A DNA stretch of 64,000 nucleotides from Auxenochlorella pyrenoidosa (taxonomy: Eukaryota; Chlorophyta; Trebouxiophyceae; Chlorellales; Chlorellaceae), in assembly GCA_001430745.1 (NCBI GenBank), contig KQ482042.1, forward strand, positions 1,309,656 to 1,373,655, given 5' to 3'. The notes below the pieces were generated by a model. That model saw only the letters and a list, made by a program, of their open reading frames with translations. It searched no databases and was not told the DNA's origin. The stretch's first letter is position 1, and every line of letters starts with the position of its first letter. A program made the translations under genes and the position numbers. Of the stretch, positions 1 to 10,200 are shown in pieces.

Positions 1-2231
1 GTTCTGGCAAAGTTCTCTTCAGCAGGGGCCACCGCGCCCCGAGGGGCGCCGCCCATGCTGCTTTTGCAATGCCGTGAAAAAATGCAGGCAGGCAGACCGG
101 CGGACACGGCTGGCCAGGGGCAAACCTCAAGAGCGTGCAAGCAGTTGCAGGTATGGCCCACGACGGCCATCCATAGGCCATGCGCGCAGCAACAGGTTTG
201 CGCTGGTCCAGCAAACGTCACAGCTGGCGGCGCAGCCTCACCGCTTGGGCTTGGCGGGGGCTGCCTGCGCCGGGATGGCCCCCGGCTTGTCGGTCTGGTT
301 CTCCGCGATGAACTGCTTCACCTGCACACAGCCACAGCCGGCGGCACCGGGTTTCCAGGCAGACAACACCACGAGGGCAAGGGTCCCATGCACGTCGTCC
401 AAGCCTTCCCCGCCCGCTCGTGTCTTCCGGATAGCGACGCCAAGAGCAGCACTTGCCTTGGCTGCGACGTCGTCGGACACCAGGCCATGCCGCAGCAGCG
501 TGTCGAGAATGTAGCTGCAGCAGGGGGTGCCCAGGCAAGGGACGCGCTCAGGGCCGACAGCAGGGGCGGGCAGGCAGGCCTGATACAGCAGCCACTGGGG
601 ATGCCAGCGCATGGTTAACTGCAGCCCACAGCCCTCGGTCCATGCCTGGGCCGCACACCTGAGCGTGAAGGCCGAGTGCAGCGTGAGGCCCTGCGAGGCC
701 AGCCGCGCGCGCCCCCCCTGCTCGCGGTCGATCAGCACCACGACGTCCGACACCTTCAGGCCCTCCTTCTGCAGGCGCGAGGCGCGGCAGCGGAAGGGTG
801 GGCTCCCGCTGGGAACGGGGCGAGCGCGGAGCGAGCACCGCCGCGCCCGCTGCCAGTGCACGCACCGCCAGAGCGCAGCCCCCCACCTGGCTCCCTGCAG
901 GCCGGGTGGCAGGCGGCCGTGGCTCCGACGTGCAAGGGGCTGCCGACCACGGGGCCGCGCGGTACGGCTGCAAAGCCCCCAACACAATTACCACCACCAC
1001 CACCCCACCGCCACCACCACAGGGCGGGCTTGCCTCGAGCGGCTCCACCGTCTCCTGCACGCTCATCCCGCTGGTCACCAGGTCCTCCACAATCAGGCAG
1101 CGCTGGCCCGGGCGGAACGCGCCCTCAATCGCCTTCTTGGTGCCGTAGTCCTTGACCTCCTTGCTGCGGGGGAGGGGGGCCAGTGCTGCAGGCGCTGCTC
1201 GGCGACCCAGCCCTGCCACCCACGCAGATGCCGCATGCGTCTGCGAGTCAGGCAGGCAGCACAGCTGTGGTGCCCTGCACTCAGCTGCTGCATGCATTGC
1301 CTGCCAAGCAGGCCATGAGGCGCACGGGGAGTCCCCGGCCGGCTGACAGCCCCCCACCCATCCCCACCCCATCCCGCACCGGCGCATGAGCATGGGGGTG
1401 CCGTGCAGCGCCGACATGCAGGTGGCGATGGGCAGCGCGGTGTAGGGCACGCCGCACATGACCTCAAACTCCGTCTCGCGCACGCGGTCCCACATCGCCT
1501 CTGCGGAGCACAGGGGCGCGGCACCGCGGCTCGGGGCGGCGCCACAGGGGCCCAGCAGCCGCGCCCTGGCCCGCGAGGCTGCAACTAGCGGGCCGGGCGG
1601 CCGCTGCAGCCAGCGTTTGCAGGTGCGGCGCATGGCCCCTTCCGCCCCGCCCCCCCTCGCTGCGCACCGGCCACGCGGTGCAGGATGTCGGGGTACGACA
1701 CGATGATGCGCAGGTCGATGTACACGGGGGACAGCAGCCCGCTCTTCAGCTTGAACTCCCCAAACTTGACGGCCTGCACGGTGCAGGGTGTGCACACAGC
1801 GAGGCACAGGGCAGGTCAGCGCCCGCAGGGTTTTGGCAGCTCGTGCGACGCTTGCGACCCACCAGCGGCAGATGCGCAGCTGCCACATAAGGACAACAAA
1901 TGGGGTACGTGAGCAATCAATTGGGGTGGGCTTGTGGCTGCGGCCCAAGTAAACACATCATTGGATAACCGTTGGCTAGCGGCTTGCAGGTCTTAATTTT
2001 AATTCCACAAACTCCAGAAGCGCTCCTTGAAAAAGCAGGTAGCAAGGCCAGCAGAGAGACAGAAGCAAGGAGATCCAGCCGCCGCTTGTCAACCGCACCG
2101 CTGCAACCCACCTCGATTTCGTGCAGCTTGAGCACCAGCGCCTCATAGTCGGCTTCCGACACAGAGCCAGTCTGCAGGGATCGATGGGTGCCGATCAGCA
2201 AGGGAGACGAGCCCGCAGGGCTGCCATGCAT
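1..2231 (-). CDS. UMPS: UMP synthase, orotate phosphoribosyltransferase part (runs off left edge)
   Basis: Orotate phosphoribosyltransferase domain of pyrimidine synthesis (orotate + PRPP to OMP). Exons, 5' to 3': 2231-2112, 1773-1668, 1500-1380, 1163-1034, 768-659, 514-457, and 321 to about 242. The spliced protein reads [16 protein letters not shown], then [14 protein letters not shown], then [11 protein letters not shown], then the PRPP-binding stretch [14 protein letters not shown], then VLIDREQGG. This is the full OPRT fold of eukaryotic UMP synthase. Introns after 1034 and 457 have GC donors. The start at 2231 is the first ATG of an open exon; an acceptor at 2171 allows an upstream exon instead. 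The last exon either stops at 238 (242 aa, OPRT only) or splices at a GTGAGG donor overlapping that stop into an exon at 57-1, leading to an OMP decarboxylase domain outside the window. The family is normally bifunctional in plants and animals, so continuation is likely. Confidence 0.9.
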
Positions 2232-2573
2232 GCCAAAACCCCATCGTCCGCACCGTGGGGGGGACCGCGGGCATTCTGGTGGCCGCTGCTGCTTTCAGAC
2301 GTGCCCTGTCGATGGTCTGCAATGGGCTGCGGGCCTTGGTGCCAGCAGGGGAGGGCTGTTGGCGCGGCGGCGGGCTGGGTTTCGAACTGTGGGCTGGCCC
2401 GGCGACTGCTCTCACAGCCTTTGAAGCGGTGCACTTCATCCACACCAGATGGGGCGTTTGATGGGGAGTGGGGAGGCACCTGGCAGGACCCCCTGCCCGC
2501 CTCACTGCCAGCTCAGAGCAGAGACATGCATGTCACTGCCTGCACCCAGCATTCGCGATCGACATTTGTCAAG
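2232..2573. promoter_or_regulatory. Divergent promoter region between UMPS and DPH6
   Basis: The 342 bp separate the proposed start codons of two genes read in opposite directions. No TATA box or other recognised element was seen. An extra 5' exon of UMPS could lie here, because a splice acceptor sits at 2171. Confidence 0.45.
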
Positions 2574-5500
2574 ATGAAAGTGGTGGCGCTCATCAGGTGG
2601 GGGGCCTTGAGGGAGCCCGACAGCAAGTCGGCCGCACTGCCCAGTCGTCTTGGGCGGTAGATGGCTGTGTTTCGCAGCGGGTGATGCTGCAAGGATGGAT
2701 CTGTGATGCCGCACGGCCACCCAGCCGCACACTGCCACCTGTGCCACTGCCTGTCGCTGCTGCCGCCGCCACAGGCAGCAGGGGCACCGCAGGCCTCCTG
2801 CATCTTGCCTGACACTGTCTTGGCAAGCTTTTGCAGCGGAGGGAAGGACTCATGCTACAACATGGTCCTGTGTCAGAGGTATGGGCACGAGGTGCGCTGG
2901 GCTGGTGGGGTGGGGAGGGTGGGGTGGGGTGTTGTACCTGATTCTTCCCACCTGCGCAGGCCTGCCAGCGCGCATCTGGCAACGCCGGCCCTCTCGATGC
3001 CCAAAATTACAAGACTTCAATTCAGTCCAGGACACCGCACTTCCCCTCCTTGCCACAGATCGTGGCCCTGGCCAACCTGCTGCCGGCCCAGCAGGAGACG
3101 GATGACCTCGACAGCTGGATGTACCAGACAGTGGGCCACCAGCTGGTGGGGGCCTACGCCCAGTGCATGGGGCTGCCCCTGTACCGGCGCCGCATCACAG
3201 GCAGCTCGGCAGACCAGGTGGGGCGGAGGGCTCGCTCGCTGCCGTACGCAAGCAGGGCCAGATGTGGAGGCTGTGCTCTAACCAAAGACAGGCGGAGATG
3301 ATGGGACCTGGTGGCGGCACACGCCATGCTTGATCACCGGAAGGCGGCAGCAGCCACCCTCCTGCCTAATCAAACCCCAGGTCTGCTGATCCAGGAGGCA
3401 CACAGAACCCACATCCCGGCGCCGCGCCTGCAGACCTGCTCTCACTCGTGCCCCTTCCTTGGCCCCCACCCCTGCAGCGGCTGGTGTACGAGGACACAGA
3501 GGGCGACGAGGTGGAGGACCTGGCCTGCCTGCTGGCCTACGTCAAGCAGCGGCACCCCGAGGTCACGGCCGTGTCGTCGGGCGCCATCGCCTCGGGTGAG
3601 GGCCCCCGCTTGGGCCTGGCCGCCCTGCCCCGAGCCGGCCGCTGCGCCAGCTGCCCCAAAACTCTGGCGCTCGCGTGCTGCCGTCGGCCTTCCTTGTACC
3701 ACGGACCAGGGTGCGCCCTGGCCCCGGCCGCGTGCCCTCTGCAGATTACCAGCGCACGCGGGTGGAGCGCGTGTGTGCGCGGCTGGGCCTCGTCTCCCTG
3801 GCCTTCCTGTGGCACCAGCCCCAGGTGGTGGTGGTGGTGGTGGTGTGTGTGGTTGGGGGGGGGGGGGGGGGCAGGGCCAGACTGTGCCCACATGTAAACA
3901 AACCCCCACACCCCAAGCGCTTGTGGTGCCCTTGTGCGTGCTGGCTGGCACTTTACATCCTTCTCTCCCCATCACTGGCAGGCGGCACTGCTGCGGCGCA
4001 TGATCGACGCTCAGATCGATGCCATCCTGGTCAAGGTTGCAGCGGCTGGGCTCACGCCACGCAAGCACCTAGGCGCGCGGCTGGCGACGCTGCCAGCGCA
4101 GGTGGGCGGCGCAGGCCGGCAGGCTGCCAGGTCATGCTCGCTGATAGCCTGATGCAAGGGCTGCCGAGTGATGTCCGACCACGGGCCGGGCGGACTGGCC
4201 AAACCTGCCGAAAATGAATGGGCGGCACAGGCGGACAGGAAATGGGACTGCTCCTGGACGCGTGCAGTCGGCGCAACACACCTGCCCGTCTTGACCCCTT
4301 GGACTCCTCTTCAACCGCTGTGCTCCACCCCCCCACCCCCCACCCCGCTGGGCCCCTGCAGCTCCATGCGCTGCGCCGCACGTACGGCTGCAACGTGTGC
4401 GGCGAGGGCGGCGAGTACGAGACGCTCACGCTCGACTGCCCGCTCTTCCGGCACGGCCGCATCGCGCTGGACAGCTGGCAGGCGGTGGCGGTGTCAGAGG
4501 ACAGCATGGCTCCCGTGGCGCTGCTGCACCCCACCGCCTTCCGAGTGGAGCCAAAGGGGCAGGCCGCCGGCGGCGGGGAGCCCGGCAGCGCGGGCGGCGC
4601 AGGGGGAGGTGGGGCAGCAGCGCAAGTCATACAGGTGCCTGACGAGTGGGCGCCACCTGCGGCGGCAGCGCAGCAGCAGGCAACGGCGGCGGCGGCAGCA
4701 GCAGTTGGTCATGCCGGCGACTTGCAGCTGGACGTGCAACTGGGCGTTGTGGATGGGCAGCAGTACTGCTCCCTCGCCGCCAGCGTGTCGCCAGCTGGCG
4801 CCACCACCGCCGCCCGGCTGCGCACCGCCGAGGGCACCGCCGCCGCGCTGGCCGCGGCGCTGGGCCGCCTGTCGCAGGCGCTGCCCGCGCTGGGCCTGGA
4901 CTGGCGCGCCAGCCTGTTTGTGCACCTGTACGTACCCTCCATGGCCCAGTTTGCGGCAGCCAACGCGGCATATGCAGCAGTGCTGCCGGCGGTCAACCCG
5001 CCGTCGCGCGCCACAGTGCAGCTGGCCAGCAGCGGCGGCGACGGTGACACCGACCGCCTGGCCCTGGTGGTGGAGGTCCTGTTTGCCAGGTGGGGCCGCA
5101 ACCGCTGGTACCAGCATTATTTGTGCACCAAGGAGCACGGCGGATTGCGTTGTGCAGAGCTTCCCGTGGCGTGCAGCGCCACCCTTGCTGTTGGCCAGGC
5201 AGCATAGTGTGCGAAATCTTGCTCGAATTGACAACCAGCTGTGGCTGCTGCCTGCGACCACGCTGGCCGCCCCCCGCAGGCAGCCGGCGGGGCGGCGCGT
5301 GCTGCACGTGCAGAGCATCAGCGAGTGGGCCCCCTCGTGCATTGGGCCGTACAGCCAGGCCACTCGCGACGCGGGCCTGGCCTTCTTTGCGGGGCAGGTG
5401 GGCGGGACAGGCGGCAGGGGCGGGGCGGGGACGACACGGCTGGCACGTGGTGGCATGCCTGGCTGACAGGCAGGCAGGGTTGCACCGCACACACCATGGG

Positions 5501-7011
5501 CCACCCAAGCAGGCTCAAGCCGATGACTTTTCGTTGGCCATGGACTGCTGCAAACCCCCGGGTCTGTGACAGCACTGTGGTGGGCGCCCCTCTGCAGATT
5601 GCCCTGGACCCGCCCACCATGGGCATTGAGGAGGGAGGCATCGACGCGCAGTGCGCCCGCAGCCTGCTCAGGTGCGGCCCTCAACGCAAGCGCACCCTGC
5701 ACCCTGCCTCTAGCGGTGCGGTGCAGGCCGCGCCTGTGCTGTGGGGATATTACAGGTCGGTCTGCGAGTGCTTGTTGCAGACATCATGTAATGCGAATGT
5801 GCGAATGTGCGAATGATGTTGTGCGAATCTGCAGCTGGCACCCCCGCCCCCTGCCCTGCGCAGCTGCGAGCGCGTGGCGGTTGCCATGCAGACTGACCTG
5901 CCACAGAGCCTGCTCTGGTGCACAGTCTACTGCTCCGAGGCGGCGGGCGCAGAGGGGCGGCAGACGGCAGCGGCCCACCTGGAGGCTTTCCTGGCTGGCC
6001 GGCTGGACACCTCGCAGCTGGCAGAGCAGCGGCGACACCAGGCTAGCGGGCAGCTGGACGCAGGCGCAGCAGCTGGGGAGGCCTGGGACGAGGGGCAGGA
6101 TGCAGATGAGGAGCAGGGCTCAGAGGAGCAGTGGTCAGAGGAGGAGGAGGAGGAGGAGGGGAAGCTGGACGAGTACCTGCTGCCGCCCAGCATGTGGCGC
6201 CACTGGCGGCCCCTGCTCACCTTTGTCACGGTGCCCGAGCTGCCGCGCGGGTGGGCGGGGCGGGAACGCCGTGCAGGGGATGCTGCCGCTGGCAAGGGGG
6301 AGTAGGTGATGCTCTGCTATGCCGGCCTTGGCAGCGTGCTTCCCCACCCATCCCTGTTGGCCCGTGCCGCGGCAGGCCTGCACCCAGTGCCCTGAGCCTC
6401 CCCCCCCGGGCTCCTCGCCTCCCAACCGGCCTCCTTGCTCCCCGCTGGTACCGCCCTGCAGGGTGCTGGTGGAGATCCAGCCAGTCACGTGCCTGGTGGA
6501 CGACACCCTGGCGCTGGACAGCAGCAGCGACAGCGAGGAGGACGAGGAGCAGCAGGCGGCGCGTCTCGCACGGCGCGCCGCCGCCGCCGCGGCCCGCCCT
6601 CTCGGCAGCAGCATGCCCGGCTGGATCGGGCGGCTGCAGCGTCACAGCAGCAGAGGCGGCAGCACCTCCCGCCTGTGGTCACCAGGGCGGCTCTGCAAGG
6701 TGCACGCCAGCGTGCCGCACCAGGCAGCAGAGGCGTGCGGCTGGCAGCAGGCGGTGGATGGCGCGGCGCGGGAGCTGGCAGCAGGGCTGGCGGCAGCTGA
6801 GCTGGCGTTGCCCGACGTGGCGGCATGCAAGGTGTACTGCCTGGCCAGCCTCCTGGGCACTGCAGATGGTCTCAGCGTGGCAAGCTTGCGAGAGGCCGTG
6901 GCAGCTGCCCTGCCAGGCATGCAGCCTGCTGTGGTGCCAGTCTCTGCTGTGGGCAAGTGCGCAGAGGCAGGCGATGCCCTGCTGCTAGAACTGCTAGCAG
7001 TGAGGACTTGA
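2574..7011 (+). CDS. DPH6: Diphthine-ammonia ligase with two RidA-like domains
   Basis: Catalyses the last step of diphthamide formation on elongation factor 2 (ATP-dependent amidation of diphthine), in the cytosol. Exons: 2574-2596, 2837-2891, 3059-3217, 3478-3595, 3745-3824, 3982-4101, 4362-5089, 5280-5397, 5598-5671, 5864-6250, 6462-7011; 803 aa. The N-terminal ATP-pyrophosphatase domain starts MKVVALISGGKDS, with the PP-loop SGGKDS at residues 8-13. It continues through SDYQRTRVE and VKVAAMGL-like VKVAAAGLTP to the family signature CGEGGEYETLTLDCP near residue 200. Two YjgF/RidA-like domains follow (about residues 235-430, and from the exon at 5280 onward, with the motif IGPYSQA). This is the layout of fungal, plant and animal DPH6. 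An acidic run of seven Glu near 6140 interrupts the second RidA-like domain. All exon phases agree. Confidence 0.95.
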
Positions 7012-7047
7012 AAAGTGAATGTTGCTGCCGCTAGTGCCAGCTGAGGT

Positions 7048-7052
7048 TGTAA
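7048..7052 (+). terminator. TGTAA polyadenylation signal of DPH6
   Basis: TGTAA lies 37 nt after the DPH6 stop. This is the pentamer used as poly(A) signal in chlorophyte nuclear genes. Confidence 0.6.
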
Positions 7053-7091
7053 CGCCTTGCCTTGCGGGGCATGACAAGGGTAGGTAGTTTA

Positions 7092-7096
7092 TTACA
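7092..7096 (-). terminator. TGTAA polyadenylation signal of PCCB
   Basis: TTACA on the plus strand reads TGTAA on the minus strand, about 200 nt after the PCCB stop. With the DPH6 signal at 7048 it makes the two convergent 3' ends meet within about 50 nt. Confidence 0.5.
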
Positions 7097-7267
7097 GCCA
7101 TCAATGAGAGCGCACAAGGAATTGCACAGGAAGGACACCAGGGGGCAAGGCACCGGGAGACGTACATCAAGTGCCGACATTGACAACTCTTTAGCTTAGT
7201 GTACAAAGATATACAGTTGCCTGCTTAAAATGCATTCCGCTGGGCTACAAAGCTGATATACACGCTA

Positions 7268-7294
7268 GCTGCCTGCCTGCCTGCCTGCCTGCCT
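7268..7294. repeat. (GCCT)n microsatellite
   Basis: Six to seven tandem copies of a GCCT/CTGC tetranucleotide lie immediately downstream of the PCCB stop, within its 3' UTR. A shorter GCCT run occurs at 16523-16541 in a lipase intron. Confidence 0.85.
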
Positions 7295-7299
7295 GATGC

Positions 7300-10200
7300 C
7301 TAGAGCGGGATGTTGCCATGCTTGCGGTCGGGCCGCCACACCTCCTTGGTGCCGAGGGTCTCCATCTCTGCGCACAGCCGCTTGCGCGTCTGCGGCACAG
7401 CAGTGGAGAAAAAAAGCACGGCAAATGCCTTCGATCAGCCACCATGGACCAAAGTCAGGGGCACCAATCAACTGGCTACAGGCAGCGGCAGGCCAGCAGG
7501 CTGTCTGCGCGCAGGCCACAGGGTGCTGTGCACGCACCATGCGCGGCAGGATGATGTCGTCGATGTACCCGACCTTGGCGGCCTGCGAGGACAAAGCCGG
7601 GGGGGCATGCCAGTGGGCGCACCGAGGGCAAAGGCAAGCTGGGTCCCGGCAGTTGCTGAGTCGCACCCACGCAGGTTGCGCTGCTTGCCTGGAAGGGGTT
7701 GTTGAAGGCTGCCTCGTACTCGGCCTCGCGTGCCTTCTGGTCTGGGTCGCCCCTGCAGGCACAGCGTGGGCGCGTGGGCGGCCATGCGGGGGCCAGCTAG
7801 CTCCCCAGATGCGCAGCCCGGCTTGTGCGCCCTGCCCCTTCATCCTGGGCGCGCCTGAACAGAATCTCCACCGCTCCCTTGCTGCCCATCACAGCGATCT
7901 GGCCAGTGGGCCACGACAGATTGACATCGGCCCGCAGGTGCTGCATGGGCAGTTGGAGGAGGGCGGCACACCAGACGTGAGGTGACGTCGCCAAGCCAAC
8001 CCCCAGCACTACACTCTGGGGCTCCCAAATAAGCGGGTGCACCTGGCATCCCACTTCAGCCAGCGTGAACTCTGGAGCTGCGCCAAACAGCAAAGTGGGG
8101 GCTGGGAGAAGGGAAGCCTGCTTCAACCCTTGCGAGCCGCCCCACTCAGCGGCAGCAGGCCCGCGAGGGCCCCCCACCTTGCTGGACATGACATCGTAGG
8201 CCCCCCCATAGGCCTTGCGAGTGATGACCGTCAGCTTGGGCACCGTGGCCTCAGCGTAGGCATACAGCAGCTTGGCGCCGTGCCTGGAAGGGGGCGGGCA
8301 GCAGCGGGGGCCCGGAGTTGTAAGCGGGGGCACGATCGCTGCATGCAGTCCGGGTGTATTGGGTTGTTGCATCAGACGTCAGGAAGACTCTTAACATTGC
8401 CATGTCTCCAGGAAAGGTACCAGGCAGCAGGCCCGGCGCACCGGATGATGCCGCCGTACTCCTGCGCTGTGCCGGGCAGGAAGCCGGGGACGTCGACAAA
8501 GGAGACAATCGGGATGTTGAAGGCGTCGCAGAACCGCACAAACCGCGCCCCCTTGACTGCGGGGGGAATGGCAGGGTGGACAGTGCAGAGTTGCAGGTGC
8601 CAGGTGGGAGTGAAACGCAAGATGCCACTGACGGCTGAAGCTCAGGCAGTCGGGCACCAACCAGGTGGCACATACAGCAGGCAGGGTGCCGGCAGCGCAT
8701 GCACAGCTGGACTCTCGCTGTTCGTTCCGCTTGCGTGCTCCCTGGGGCTTTCCAGTCTCCAGACCCAGTCCCTGCCTGAGGCATCGATGTCCAGGCAGCC
8801 CGCCAGCACCGCCGGCTGGTTGGCAACAACTCCCACTGTGCGGCCGTTGAGCCGTGCAAAGCCTGCGGGGTGAACCGCATGAGTGTGTGCTCTGGCATAC
8901 AGCAGCCCGGCTGGAGCGTGTGCTGCGTGCAATGTCGTGGGAGCTCAAAGGCACCGGCAGGAACTGGTGCCAACCACCCTGCCCGACGCACTCAGGCACG
9001 CACCCGTGATGATATTCTTGGCAAAGTCCTTGCTGATCTCAAACACCTGCCCATCGTCAACAACCTGCTGAATTACGCCGAGCATGTCGTAGGCCTGCAG
9101 GGTTTTGTCGGTACACACCGGGGAGGGGCAGGCCAAAGCCATGGGACGAGAGCTGGCGAGACGAGAACGCCAGAAGTGGCAGCACCAACCCCTGCCTGAG
9201 CAACTCCCCAGGAACACCATTACTTGCTCGTCCCAGCGCCCAGTACAACTGACCGCAAATGGGAGGCAAAGCATGTGTGCTGGCTGTGGAGGCATGCCCG
9301 TGCTCTACTCGGCCGGCACGCCCCACAGGCCCCACCTCGAGCTCGTTGGCGGGCACCACATAGTCCAGGAAGGGGCACAGTCGATCGGCCGGGTCGCTGC
9401 AGGGGATCTGCACGTGCGCAGCGCCGACCCGTGGAAGTGGGGTTGCGAGGGTGGCGCTGTGAGACTGGCATCACGTCAGGCGCCTGCTGCCCGTTTGTGG
9501 GGCAGCTTGCCAGGGGGCCCTAGCCTGCACCGATTGACGTTCGGTGGGCAAGCCCACTGGTTCGTATCGCACATGCTCACCCGCGGCAGCGCATCGCGGT
9601 TGGACAGCGGCAGGTAGCTGAGCAGCTCGCGCATGCCAGCCAGCGCGTCGAGCTCGTTGTCAAAGGCGCCGTGCGCCACGCCTGCGCGCAGGGAGCCCAG
9701 GGACGCATGCATTTGTGCCCAGGCAGCCAGCACACGCATGAGCGCTGACAGGCCCACAGCTGGCCGGGCTGCCCGTGCCGTGGCCCATGGGAGGCAGAGC
9801 CAGGCCCTGGATGGGCCCTGCGCAGTGCCCGCAGCAGTGCCCTGGAGGGGCCAGGCGGCCCAGCGCCCCGCGCACCCGACTTGGAGGTGTGGGTGCCCGC
9901 CCCCCCCAGCTGCTCCTGGGTCACCTCCTCCCGGGTCACCGACTTGACCACCTCGGGGCCTGTGAGGAACATGTAAGAGGTGTGGCGCACCTGGGGTGGG
10001 TGGGGTGGGGGGCAGGGGGGAGCGGTGGGCGGCAGCAGGGGGAAGCAGGCGCTGCCAGCAAGGGCCCCCCCTGGACAGCCCACCTGCGGCGGGCTGCGCC
10101 CTGCCGTGGGGTGTGGGCCCACCCCACCCACCATAAAGGTGAAGTCGGTGAGGGCTGGGGAGTAGACGGCGCCGCCCGCGCAGGGGCCCATCACCAGCGA

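Noticed and set aside
2143..2505. Possible extra 5' exon or transit peptide for UMP synthase
   Set aside because: No conserved sequence or unambiguous donor; the ATG at 2231 already gives a complete N-terminus.
5791..5828. Short tandem repeat of about 8 bp (gtgcgaat units)
   Set aside because: Three to four imperfect copies in a DPH6 intron with no unique spacers; not CRISPR-like and likely a simple intronic repeat.
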